From Styela clava (taxonomy: Eukaryota > Chordata > Ascidiacea > Stolidobranchia > Styelidae): 64,000 nucleotides of DNA. Positions 12,522 through 24,301 of the stretch are shown here, piece after piece. Under the pieces are notes generated by a model. The model was not told the origin of the DNA. It saw only the letters and a list, made by a program, of their open reading frames with translations, and ran no database searches. The DNA lies in assembly GCF_964204865.1 (NCBI RefSeq), contig NC_135257.1, positions 14,220,151 through 14,284,150 of the forward strand. The letters run 5' to 3'. The first letter of the stretch is position 1; every line of letters starts with the position of its first letter. A program made the position numbers and the translations under genes.

Positions 12522-14096
12522 CAGTGATTTTCAACCTTTTTTGTACCGCGGAACACTTTTTTTAATTTAAAATTGTGGCGGAACACCAAACGAGATTTTT
12601 GAAAATAAACTATATTATGCAATTAACTGACGTCGATCATTTCGGCATGAAAATAAAATAGCGAAATCAATAATATATAAAGTATGTTAACTTCAGCTGG
12701 AAAAGACGTGACACACCCCGATTCAGAGCTACAAGAGCTAAAGTACGATACAAATAAATGTTTTTGCAAGTTTGCCTATGAATACTATGATTACGGTAGC
12801 TAGAAACAGAAATAGTATTTTAATGTGATATTTAGGTCTGTTTCGATGAGTTTCAAATATTTTATTCTGTAATTGAGGAGAGACAAACACGCAGCTCTTT
12901 CTCAACAGCTCTCAATTTCTCGCGTTTTTCTTTATACGCAACAGGAGTCCAGAAAGAAGGTCGGAGGTCGATTTGGAAATTAATAGAAACATTGAAAATT
13001 GGCAGCAAAGCGATTTTTACTGTTTAATTTCGTCATAATCGATACTTTTTTTGCCCCTTGAACGTTTTCATATTACCGCCTTTGTTCTTGTGCGCAACAG
13101 CGCAAGTATTAATTCTTGCCGATCGGCGGAGATCGAAGTTTTATATTTTTGTATAACTATATGCGTTCACATCGGCGACAGATGTTAAGGACATTAAGGA
13201 GCGCTTTTAAATTCCAATTTTATTCTGATTTTTATCTTTTGCGCTGGCTTGGATCTAACTTATCGCCGTTTGCAAATTAAACGTCCCAGTTTTAAGCGAA
13301 TAATATTATCATTAGCGCACACATTTATTAAGACGATAATTGAGTTTCTTATGCTCCATACTGGTGTCAGTGTTATTTCCGGAATAAATCAATTAGATAC
13401 TGTAATTAGATAAATCTGTGATTACGTGAATCCTGAATGTTGATTTAAAAGCTGAAATAAAGGCATTTCTACGTGGTCATTAGGCGAGATGACGATGAAG
13501 AGCACTTCTTTAACGATATCTTACATGCGCGACCTGATGCCAAAAAAATTGTAAACAATTTTTTGCCCAAGTGCTTTTGTGCTGATTAGACGCTGATTAG
13601 AATTAATCACCTCGAGTTTTAACGTTTTTTTTTCCAACAAAACAATACCGCGACCATTATCATAGCTAAAATCGTTACCTACAAATTCACAATTTTATTT
13701 ACGGAATTTGCAAATTCAACACTTCACTTGACGATTTTGATGATGCCACGCCCTAATTATTACAGCAAGAAAAGCTTCAAAATGCAACGAATGTAATCAA
13801 CTCCGATGATGACTCCATTCATGGTCGAGTATAATGTTCATATTTTTGAAACATTATTTGGTCAAAAATGGAATGGATCACTAAAAAAACGCCGAGATAA
13901 AGTCCATTAAAAGGGAATATGGCCTGTCATTTCTTATCTGGTCACAAGTCTTTTATACCGACTTTCCAAAACTCTGTCTCGCCGTTTTCAAATCGACGCT
14001 ATTTATATTATTCAAATGACGTCATAAAACCTCGAAAAAGCAATTTTTCGCAGAACACCTGGAGGTCTCTCGCGGAACACCGGTTGAAAATCACTG
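12522..14096. mobile_element. hAT element (CAGTGATTTTCAACC) in the same target as its neighbour
   Basis: Starts CAGTGATTTTCAACCTTTTT and ends CCGGTTGAAAATCACTG. The 8-bp duplication ctctatac at 12514-12521 and 14097-14104 is exact, and the left copy is also the right duplication of the hAT at 7276-12513. 1575 bp with no intact ORF; the termini retain GCGGAACAC near both ends. Confidence 0.88.
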
Positions 14097-14104
14097 CTCT
14101 ATAC

Positions 14105-14691
14105 TCTATAGCAGGGGCAAAGTGACTATAAACCAAAGTGACTATAACACAAGTGAGGACATGCATTGGTAACGTTATAAGCGCGTGTGTGACTTCACAC
14201 TCGCCATTTTGGGTCCAGAGTTCTATCGCTGTGTGATCCTAACTAAATGATTTAAACTTGCGATCGTTAAATATTTGATTAAAAAAAAGATGCTCAACAA
14301 TTCGGACCAAACTTTCGCAGCAGCAAAACGAATGAACATTCTTTTGAAAAATTAATTTTCCGCAGATATTTCTCAGATAACTCGGCTCGGCGGTACGGTC
14401 AGCATATACGAAGTTAAGGTTAAAGCGTAAATGGTTAAAGTCATCCAATTAAACTCGATAAATCAACACCCAATAAGACATAAATATTAAACAAAGAGAT
14501 ACACATTTTATTATAAAAATTCCTGATGTAAGTATCGCTAATTACACAGAACTTATTTTAACAAACTAACAGAAGTACAATACAAATTACACTACAGAAA
14601 CTTGCAACTATTTGTACATGATAAAATTTTCAACACTCCGCGCAAAAATACGATTGCTTTTTGGATGGGTGGCATAAATATTGGATAAAAC
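14105..14691. other. no gene seen
   Basis: Spacer between hAT-type insertions. A short direct repeat of caaagtgactataa lies near 14118-14148. Otherwise only shadow ORFs are present. Confidence 0.35.
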
Positions 14692-14869
14692 CAGTGGTGG
14701 GATTCAAATTTTTTGTCACCGGTTCCATCACACAAATGTCATATTTTTTAGCCGGTTCTGTTACAAAAAGTCATGTTTTTTTCAGCAATGTCAACCGGTT
14801 CGCTGATCTCATAAAATTCCGTGAGACGGTTCTATAGAACCGGTGCAAACCGGCTGAATCCCACTACTG
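14692..14869. repeat. hAT-type MITE, CAGTGGTGGGATTCA family, copy 1
   Basis: Starts CAGTGGTGGGATTCAAATTT and ends GCTGAATCCCACTACTG. Flanks gataaaac and ggtaaaac (7 of 8 match). It contains repeated CCGGTTC blocks. 178 bp, no ORF. Two related copies lie at 15016 and 45053. Confidence 0.85.
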
Positions 14870-15015
14870 GGTAAAACTAGCAATTTTCACATTTTTACCA
14901 TGTGTGTAAGACCGAAAAACAGTTAAGTAACGATTGATTAAATATAAATAATAATCACTAAAAAACAAGGGCCATGATATATATATACATTTGGTATCTG
15001 ATTATGGCACGTAAC

Positions 15016-15185
15016 CAGTGGTGGGATTCAGCCGGTTCGATAGAACCGTCTCACGGAAGTTTATGAAATCAGCGAATCGGTTAGCATTACTGGTTACTGT
15101 CAATGTTCTGTTTGCAACAGAACCGGCTGAAAAATATGTCTTTTGTGAAGGAACCGGCTGACAAAAAATTTGAATCCCACCACTG
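15016..15185. repeat. hAT-type MITE, CAGTGGTGGGATTCA family, copy 2
   Basis: Starts CAGTGGTGGGATTCAGCCGG and ends AATTTGAATCCCACCACTG. Flanks cacgtaac and gacgtaac (7 of 8 match). Its internal sequence is close to the inverse of copy 1 and parallel to the copy at 45053. Confidence 0.86.
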
Positions 15186-15236
15186 GACGTAACTAAATGG
15201 CCAAACCAAAAAGAATCGAAATTTTCTGCCAATATG

Positions 15237-15826
15237 TTGATAGGTTCTGTAACACCAGACGCGGCGACTGGTCTTCAAATTTTGTCCGTTATAATGTACA
15301 ACTCATACACTTCGATGCAATTCATTAGGCCGCACAATGGGCTAGTCATAAGACCGTTCATATTCTATCATTTTTGGAGCAACTGCTCGTTAAATCAAGA
15401 AAAATTTTCCCGAGAAAATTCGGACATTTCATCAGCTTCTTGAATGATTATTGCAAAACGCAGGCTTTAAACGTTCGGCATGGTGTGAACAGGTATCACA
15501 TTACCAGTTCAAATAATACCTGCTTTTTGGTTCTGGATCAAGGGTCCCAACTCAAAATACGTCACGGGCCACTTTATGAAATTTATGAGTTTTACATTAA
15601 TCATTCCAGAAGTTGATGAAATGAATTTTCTCGGGACAAATTTTCTTGATTTTCTTTTCTTAATCAATTTAACGAGCTGTTGCAACAGTTGCTCCAAAAA
15701 TTATAGCATGTGAACGATCTCATGGCTAGCACATTGTGCGGTCTAATGATTTCATCGAAGCATGTACATTATAAGGTACAAAATTAAAAAACCAGCCGCC
15801 GCAACTGGTGTTGCAGCTCTTATCAA
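15237..15826. repeat. long fold-back repeat, arms about 220 bp
   Basis: Left arm roughly 15237-15453, right arm roughly 15595-15826, inverted and about 80% alike by eye. Shared blocks include tttttggagcaactg, cgcacaatg and cccgagaaaatt. The 140-bp centre contains CAAGGGTCCCAACTC, which looks like a decayed hAT terminus. No protein-coding signal. Confidence 0.7.
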
Positions 15827-16079
15827 ATTATTATTGGCAGGATATTTCGACTCTTTGATATCCAACAGTGAAAAATTAGCCTTGATGTTTCCGGCGGAAC
15901 CCTATAAAGACGCGGGGTTCAAATTGTTTGTTTTTATGGAAACTGTCAATCGCGATGAATGCCCACAATCGTTACTAACTCTTTTTATGTCTTACACACA
16001 TGATAAATATTTAAATTTGATAGTTGATCGAAACATGATGAATTGTAGTTTGCAAGTTTTTTTCTTTAAATAACCAAGG

Positions 16080-16148
16080 CGAAAAAAGCCGCATGAAACC
16101 GGCGCAAGAGTTGCATGCGGCTCGCGAGCCGCGGGTTGGCCACGCGTG
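16080..16148. repeat. solo hAT-type terminus
   Basis: GC-rich end reading GCGAGCCGCGGGTTGGCCACGCGTG, whose inverse CACGCGTGGCCAACCCGC fits the hAT end consensus CAGNGGTNNCCAAC. The other end may be CAAGGGTCCCAACTC near 15538, but no 8-bp duplication supports the pairing. Confidence 0.4.
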
Positions 16149-16321
16149 GGATATAGAGTTTATTACGTGGGAGAAAGCAAAGTCCCAGTTATTGTTTTTA
16201 TATTATTCCGATGACTGTTGTTTCACTTAGGTTGACAAAAGATAAATTCTCTCTCCATAAGACATCCAATTATATGCAGTGCAAATGCCTGGCAGCTATA
16301 CCGGGCTATCTATAATGTAGG

Positions 16322-16600
16322 ATAGGATTTTACATATTTAACCTGGGGGAGTGGAAAGCCGATAAGACGGCTTATCCATATGGCGAACCACGGCCTCTCG
16401 TCCGGTTACGATTCCAAGTCGGGTATGGGATTAGTTATATGAGTTGTTTTCGGAAGCATGGACTTGGTGGTGGAGGAAGCCGTAACATACCAGCGGTTAC
16501 GTGAACCACCCAACGACGGCGAGGAGTCGAGCAATCCGCACATAACCATCATTGCATGGGATTCGAACCTGCGAACCCTCGCAGAGTAATTAGAGAATTA
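16322..16600 (-). repeat. tRNA-related SINE
   Basis: On the - strand a B-box-like GGTTCGAATCCC (about 16558-16570) is followed by a GC-rich body with CTCCTCGCCGTCG, TGGGTGGTTCACGTAACC and GGCTTCCTCCACCACCAAG, ending near GTTAAATATGTAAAATCC. The order (tRNA-like head, body, AT-rich tail) is that of a SINE. From memory the body resembles repeats in ascidian genomes. A related fragment is at 37890-38000. Confidence 0.6.
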
Positions 16601-16969
16601 CATGTTTGAATGTATTTTAAACTCTCTGCCAAACATCAGGATAGTAAAATACACAAAATGTTTTTTTTTATGAAAACTACACAGTGAAAATAGAACAGTA
16701 TTATAAAAAAACAACAAAAAAAACAACAACAACAATTATTCACATTCATGTGCCTAACTAGAATGGGATCATACTATACATTTTAAAATTTAAACATTGT
16801 AATGAGCTAACAATAGATGAATAAACACTGAACTGTTTGGGAAATGCCCATTAACCAATTTCTATACAAATTCAGAGTTATACAGAGGGTGAAATAAAAA
16901 GATCAGGAATCAAGGAATGTCAGCTTCAGAATGGATCCACTGGTATCTTACAAACAAACAAGATAGCAA

Positions 16970-19020
16970 TCAAGTGGTTGAAAATTGATCAATCAAATCT
17001 ATTTGTTCTGCTTCTTGCTTTTGCAAAGCTTCATGTTGCATGCGTAACCTGAAATATTTGAATAAATATAATTACTTTGACAGTTAGTGTCTAGGGCTAA
17101 GCTTGAGAAACACATGCTTGCCCCGAAAAAGATGCTGTAGTTTAGGGTTGCCATGCCGTCCGGAAAATTCCGGACATGTCCGGAATTTAGGGTTAAATTT
17201 TGCGTCCGGGAAGAATTTAAAAAATGCTCAAATGTCCGGAATCCGGAATTTTACTGCATCTGCAATCGTACTGTGCACAGTGCTAATACAGAACCTTGTT
17301 ATTTTGTACCGTGCGCATATTTCTCACTACGAGGTCATGAAAATAGTCATGCACTGTCCGGAATTTTGCTTTTTCAAATATGGTGACCCTACTGTAGTTT
17401 GTCATAGGAATTTCAAAAACAAGCATAAACAATGCCATTGTCAAATCTATATTTATGCCAAATCTAAATTCCATGGATTACTAGTAGATGTATGGGTTTA
17501 CTTTTGACTCCATAATCACAATAAAAGATGTAAAATCAAAAGAAATAAAACTGATTACAGAATCAGGAAAGCGTACAAAACCTCAAGGTTTAAAACGTAC
17601 AGTATTTAGATTGAAAGGTGTTGTCAAAAGAAGTGTTCACACACAATGCTCACACAAAATGCGATGCCTTGGTTTTTATCTGACATTCTTTTCTAAAGGA
17701 AAAGAGATTTGACCACGCCCACAGGTAATGAAGATTTTTTGGGTTCAGATATTTCCTGTCATATTAATTTACGACTAAATGATAGAGAATAAAATACCAT
17801 AACACACAGTACCTTTCTAATTGTGTTTTCTTCTCTACAATAAGAGCTTGAAGTTGTTGCTGCTGGGCTTCTCTTTGTTTTGCAATTGACTTCAGCAAAT
17901 TTCTTGATCCGATCGCCTGACAATATGCAACATGAAATAAGTCAGAGTTATCAATTATAAAAGAAGGTTTGCTCAAAATTAAACACAGGGAATCATATAG
18001 TCTCCAATCTGAAGAAAAATGAACAACAATACAACTGAAAGCACATGGTAAATCGGAATTATTAGATTCACTTACATTCTACAGCATATAGGATACTTTC
18101 ACACAAACGATATTCAGTATTGGGAACAGTGGGCTTTCGACAGCAAACATTTTTTTTTCGATCATTGTAAGAAATGAGAATGCACAGTAATTTGGGTCAC
18201 CAACCTTCATTTTTTCTTTTTCAACATCCTTGGATAAATTATCAGTGATATCTATGAAGCTCCCAACAAGTTTTTGAAAATCTGCAATCTCTGAAATACA
18301 AATTAATAAAAAAAATAAGGCATTCAGATACAAAACATTATTGAAAATACAGCACAATGTGAAATTGTGAAGAAGGCATATATGCAAGCAGGGCTGTAGA
18401 GTTAGGAAAAATTGGCACTTTATTACAAACTCAGTACATAGCCATTTAAAATCTGACCTAAGCTCCAGACTATTGGTTGACAAAAAGTTTACCTCCAAGT
18501 TAAAGATAGTTTGGGCTTACACACTAGCTCCTAACTCGGAGATAATCAAGCTTTATTAGCAAAAACAATAAATCGAGCAAGCCAGCTTTCTTTAATTGTT
18601 TGTTGAGAATGCCTAATCTACATGATGTGTTTGGAATTTTTGTTGTATATTTCAACTTGTACTATGAGAAGTCTGAAATTATGACTCAATTTGATTTCAA
18701 AACTCCTGCGACTGGCTGAAATATCAATAGAAGCACACTAAACTCACTACTACACAGACCATGATCCATCCATCAATTTATAGTTTTTCAATGAATGTAA
18801 TGACTGATGGTAAATGAGAAGAGTGCTTCTGATACACTAAATGAAATGATCATATTTACCTTATATTACAAATTCTGTACTTACTTGCAACAAACTCACG
18901 ACATTCATCCTTTAATTCAACAGTTTGTTGAGCAGCTTCAGGATCTAACACTCTTAATTTGTTCAAATCATCAAAATGTAAACCAGCTCGACTCAGAGCA
19001 TCTTCAGCAGACATCTTCAT
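16970..19020 (-). CDS. IFT20: IFT20, intraflagellar transport complex B subunit, 4 exons, 134 aa
   Basis: Exons in coding order: 19020-18885, 18290-18205, 17916-17813, 17048-16970. They total 405 nt and phases close exactly. Recognised from [20 protein letters not shown], then [13 protein letters not shown], then [20 protein letters not shown], in the family order; vertebrate IFT20 is about 132 aa. Known role: a small coiled-coil subunit of the IFT-B train that also sits at the Golgi and helps move membrane proteins to cilia. Nearly the whole protein is predicted coiled coil. Two in-frame ATGs, at 19020 and 19014, are possible starts; I took the first. The donor after exon 2 (GTTGGT) is a weak GT site. 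A MITE lies in intron 3 (17143-17391). The next gene upstream is CENPL on the same strand. Confidence 0.95.
17143..17391. repeat. MITE with TAGGGT ends in IFT20 intron 3
   Basis: Starts TAGGGTTGCCATGCCGTCCG and ends TATGGTGACCCTA; several TCCGGAAT blocks lie inside. Exact 8-bp target duplication ctgtagtt at 17135-17142 and 17392-17399. 249 bp, no ORF. The 8-bp duplication and TAGGG ends fit a non-autonomous hAT. Confidence 0.85.
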
Positions 19021-20957
19021 TTCCTGCCTAGTATTCTGGAATTTAATTTAAATTACCTATTTCTGTATTTTTACAATGCAATTTTATATAAATACAGTAA
19101 TATACTGACTATGCTTATAAATCATATAACAAAATATTCATTGCAAGCGAATACACAATTTGACGGTAGCGTAGCGTACGGTACCGGTAGTTCTGTATTT
19201 GTGCAGGACCTTAAAGAGCTAGGAAAAATATAACAAATATTGTTAACAGAGCAGCTAAGGTAGGCCTACCGGTAACATCCTGAAAAAGGAAAAACAATTG
19301 ACTGTTTTAAATGACCTACAGCTGTACAGACCTAGTCCAAACACAGACAATTTTGGGACTATTACCGGTATCACACCTACTGCTGTATGGTACCGGTACC
19401 CGGTAGGCTACCATGTACTGTGAAGCCCCCGCTCTCTGGTATCAGGCTATTAAATCGTGTAATTCCTAAATTCAGTAATTGCTGAACAATCTATTCGCAG
19501 ATTCGAGTCAGATAAGCTTGCTGAATAAAAAAAAAAACTCACTGCAAAATTATGTCAATGGCGTCGAAACTGAAAACTCGAGCTGTGGTAAGGATACATA
19601 CCGGTACGGTAACAAACTGACATACATATGCTATATGCAAATGAATAGTTACGGTAAAGAGTTAGAGATGAGAAAGAACACCTGAAATCTTGGTACGGTA
19701 CCGGTATCATGTCATTTCGTTATCGCTACCTTAAACTTCCCGCGTTTACCGGTATCTCAGGCTATCCCAATCTGTATATAAAAAATTATAGGAACATCAT
19801 TTTCCCGGCACCGTACAGCATAAAAATCTCAAAGCTCCAACAAAAATCATATCCGAATTCAGAACAAGTGCTGATGTAGGTGTTTCGCAACAACAATGTT
19901 AAATCAAGCGGTTGTGAATCTGAGCGGGGATTGAAAAAAACTAGTAGCCTAAGCGACACGTGGTTAAATATTTTTATAGCAACGACGGCTTTGAACGTGT
20001 AAAATCGTTTGTCAAAGCCACTCTCCAACACACTCCCAAATCAAAAAGTTTGCAATAGCAAAGTACGGTGGAAGAAAATTTTTTCGGGGTCAAGGGTCGG
20101 GGAAACGTCCATAGCCTGCCAATAACCATTTTTGAACACAGAGTGTCACAGGTAACTAATGCCAGTGGGCGGAAGTTGACTTAGGGACGGAATAACTCAA
20201 CTCCATGCGATAAATATAAAATGGTATCCCAATCTCTGTTAAAATTTGATCCTTCAACCAGACATTTCACGTACAGGATGGCCAACACGAACCCGATAAG
20301 TTTGAATTGCATCCACCACGAAAAAGCAACTGCTGTCATAATTTATTTTGTATCAGTTTCTAAAATTGTGACATCTATACAAATCCAAACCACGTGATAT
20401 GAGATTTTGAACATCGCACAAACAACTGCGGTTTATTCCAGAAGCATTGTATCATGAGCAGTATTGTACTGTAACATAACGAATGAATCAACCTAATTAG
20501 CACAAAAAATGACACACCTTAACCATATAAAAACAGCATTAAGATAGGAATATAACAAAAAATATGCAAAAATAGCAATCTAAACAAAAATAAAGCAATG
20601 GTTGAAAAGAGAGGGAGGCAGTGTTAAACATCATAGATGGAATCAACTTTGGAAAGTAAATGCGAAGATACAAAATAACACTAATTCGTGATGAACCAAA
20701 TGGATAATATTGTATAAAACAAGTTGCGCAAAAGAGCCTAGTTTTTTAGCAAACAATTTATCAACATAGTCGGTTCTCTTATGGAGGCAATAGTAAAATT
20801 TAACAAATAACTGCAGAAACAGAAATATTGATGTAACATAAAAACCAGGTTGTGCATAAGAGCCAAGTTTCATCAACATAGCTTTCTTTCTTTGTTTGAA
20901 GAATATAATGTGAAAATTCCATTCTATTAAATCCATTAATAAATATTCCATCAAATA
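19021..20957. other. IFT20 upstream / CENPL downstream spacer with ACCGGT cluster
   Basis: Spacer between two - strand genes. The part 19150-19770 is rich in TACCGGTA-type palindromes (at least seven ACCGGT sites). This could be part of the IFT20 promoter or a decayed repeat. The rest shows only shadow ORFs. The CENPL 3' UTR should begin just below 20958. Confidence 0.4.
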
Positions 20958-23886
20958 TCAGGATTCTACAGCGGAGTAAATTCTCTCTGATGATAGGCAA
21001 CAGAGATGTGCTAGGACAGTGAGTATATGAGCAGCCGACCCAATCTGGCAAAAAATGTAAAATTTTATGAAACTTCGTGAAAGCAAAATCCAACAATTCG
21101 TAAGTGATCAGTGTTTGAAAAAGAAACTAACCTTAATCTTTCCAGAAGACTGAACTCTGATGAATGGTGTGGAAATCTCTTCCAGTATGAGAGACTAAAG
21201 AAAATTTCAAAACGATTTAATGAAATTTCATATTCAAATATGACAAATATACTTCCCACATTTTTTGTTATTACTTACCAAGCATGAATTTGAATAAACC
21301 ATACTTTCCTAATCTATATATTGTGCAAAATTGTGCTAACAAAGATGGTTCAACAAAGGCTTGAAAATGACATGCATATCATTATGCCAACAATACTACA
21401 ACATACGAAAATCTTTATACTACCTTGAATTTTCAGTTTATTTCAGAATTCCACCCGACTAGATTACAATTGGACTTACGTCAAATTTTATGCCAGACAT
21501 TCCCTTAAGATGGGAAGTTATCGCTGACATGAATTTTTCCACATATTCTACAGTCATCTCATCGTTTTCAGAATTCTTCATGCTAATGATGAAAAGTTGA
21601 GAATTAGTAACAGTGTAGAAGTGGTATTTTGCCCACATCAAAGTAGACAACATTTTTTTTTATATTCTTTCCATACTTTTCTTTTCAAAAAAATCTCTGA
21701 ATGAACAGAAACTGACATGTGAGGAGCCAATATCTCTAAAATATCCCCAGTTTGGCGTCGCTCATCCAATATAGCCTATTACTCCAAATCCAACCAACAG
21801 AAATAGGCCATCATGCCAACTAACTAATGATGGAAAGATGAAAAATCTTAATATCTTTACCTTTCCCAAATCTCAGTTGTAGATGATGGAGCTATCTGAA
21901 ATTTGATTGTATCCAATCCTATATTGTCAACAGGAATCTTCCAAATGAATTCAGTTAGAAATGATTTTCTCTTCGAAGAAGGAATGTATTTAAAACTTGT
22001 CCACATGCTCATCATCCAACTTAAATCAATTGGATTAAACTTCACAGGTCTAATGACACAATCGAAATTGTCCTGTTAAATTAACATAAAAAAAAAACAC
22101 TCTATTAGTAAAATAAATGCTCGAATTTATAGACATGAAGGTTGAATTACTTACGGTACAAGCACCCACAATGCCAGCTAATGTCAGTTAAATGATTCAT
22201 ACCTAATGCCATACAAAATATTTGAAAACAAATTAACACTGTGTGTCACAACAATGTGTGCTATAAATTATAGAAAAGAGCATTTATGGGCATGCAGATG
22301 GGAATAATGGAAGATCTTCCATTTTTCAGTACTGAAAATTTGAAATTGACTGGTTAGTTGCAATAAAATGCTTTTTCTTCAAAACAACCCTGATAACAAA
22401 AATTTAGAAAAACGATCCATTGATCCACTTTGTATTAAGATACTTGAAGTGGATTTTATAAATGAAATCACGCAGATTTTCTACATATTTGCTTTACTCA
22501 TCACAAATATTCTATAAAATGCATTGCGACAGAACAATAATAAATATAAATAAATATGAACGTGCTGTATCTTTCACTAGGTAATTCTCAAGTTAATTAA
22601 GACTGTAGAATATACCTCACCTCAAACCAAGAAATTACAGCTGAACAAGGCTTCTGGATATATCCATTGTAAATCATGATCGGTAAGGAATAAAAACCAC
22701 TTTTCAATAATCGTATTGTCCTAATATTCTCAGCTGTTGGATTTGAAAATTCGAGAGGGTTGACATCCACAGATAGGAAATATACTTCAATAGGATTTTT
22801 CTTTTCATCATAAGATATGTGCAATTTTATAGCATCAGGTTCATCTGTTGATTATGTAGAGTTGTAAATAGAAATAATGAAATAATTTGCATTTCAGAAA
22901 GGAAATTACAAAATTAACCATTCAGAAATATTATCGTTAATTAATCATTCATCAGGGTCCGAGGATGCTGGAGTTAAAAGAAATTCGCAATAGACTCAGA
23001 TCTAAAATAAATTTTGACTGCGAATCCCGACACTCGATTGTAGGAAATTTCTACTTCGACACCAGCTCCAAGAAAATCCAACTTTCTCATATACAAGCCT
23101 TCTTTAATAGACCGTTAATAAGAAAGACTCGGCGTCAGTAAAAACATGCTAAGCTACTCAACAGTCCTGGCTGTGATAAGCACACTCGGGAAAAATGGAT
23201 AGAAAACCATACCTTGTTGAATTGCAAATCCTTGAACTACAGAAAACTGAGCTGTCAGTCCACCTGAGAATTCTGATGAGAGAAAACAATCCTGTTTCTG
23301 AATCTCTGATGTTAAATATGCTGATAGATGTTGCGAATAATGTCTCAATGAACTTTCATCAGTACGAAAATTGTACAAAGGTGAACAAGAATGGCAAATC
23401 CAAGTTTTATACAGCATTCCTGTGATAATTGGTAACATAGTAATTACACAATATTTAAAATACTAATTTGAAGTATGAATGAGTTTATAAATTTCACATA
23501 TTACAAAACTAAATATTTTTGCCAAATTTGCCTACACTATTTAGAGTGAGTTTGATTTAAGATAAAAGTTTAAACAATGGAGTGAAAAAGAATGAGGTAA
23601 AGTAAGTATGTACTTTGATCAACTACTTAATCTTGACAAATCAGCTTACACGAGAATCAATTAATGTAAATAGCCCTGGTTTCGCTGTCATTGCCTAGAT
23701 TAAAAAAATGGACAATTTTAAAAAGCAACTTAGGTATTGAGGCAAACAAAAATTACCTTTAAATATTCCTTCAATTTCCGGAGTAATTACAGTTTTTTTA
23801 TGTCTTTTATGTTTTTTTGTATCCAATAAACTCTGCCTTTGTATTTTCCTCTTACGAACAGTCGAATGTGGTGTTTTAAAACTCAT
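20958..23886 (-). CDS. CENPL: CENP-L, centromere protein L, 7 exons, 341 aa
   Basis: Exons in coding order: 23886-23757, 23419-23213, 22844-22621, 22072-21861, 21582-21480, 21194-21132, 21044-20958. They sum to 1026 nt and every phase closes; human CENP-L is 344 aa. Matches to the family from memory: S-P-L-Y-N-F near residue 55, VISWFE followed by NFDC, then NPIDLSWMMSMWTS, FIWKIPV, a TEIWES turn, and SGKIK followed by a hydrophobic terminal helix HILTVLAHL. Known role: CENP-L pairs with CENP-N in the constitutive centromere-associated network on CENP-A chromatin. The basic N-terminus (RKRKIQRQ, KKHKRHKK) may serve nuclear import or DNA contact (inference). The last two exons are short (63 and 87 nt) and easily missed by gene finders. 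Confidence 0.93.
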
Positions 23887-24301
23887 TATTTGTTATAATT
23901 AAAATACTGGGAAATAAAATTACAATGTAGAACAAGCACAAAGATTTAAAAATATTAAATCAGTGATAGTGATAATAGAGCATTCTAGAAACAAAATAAA
24001 AAAAGTAAATCAATCAAGGTAATAAAGACAAAGTCGCAATTAAATTTTTTGCAACATCTGATCCATTCCGGTACAACTGCCAGGAATTATCGAAAAACAT
24101 TTTATGGTCGTATAACATTTTTCCCAACCTAGGTTAGATTGAAGCTACCGGCAAGTCAAGTAACACTGGTGGTCAATTTAATTACCTCTATCAACCTGTT
24201 TCATTTCACTTTTTTCAATTGCCAAAACCCGCTATTGTATAATGAGATAAGACATGAACAGAACTAGAAGCATGATTGCATAGAGCTAAATGAAATATTT
24301 A

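Noticed and set aside
15762-16073. 103-codon + strand ORF
   Set aside because: It begins inside the fold-back right arm and runs into hAT-like sequence; no domain or splice support.
16556-16572. possible tRNA gene from the GGTTCGAATCCC motif
   Set aside because: No cloverleaf could be drawn around it; it is the head of a SINE.
17103-17507. 134-codon + strand ORF
   Set aside because: It spans the MITE in IFT20 intron 3 and is antisense to the gene.
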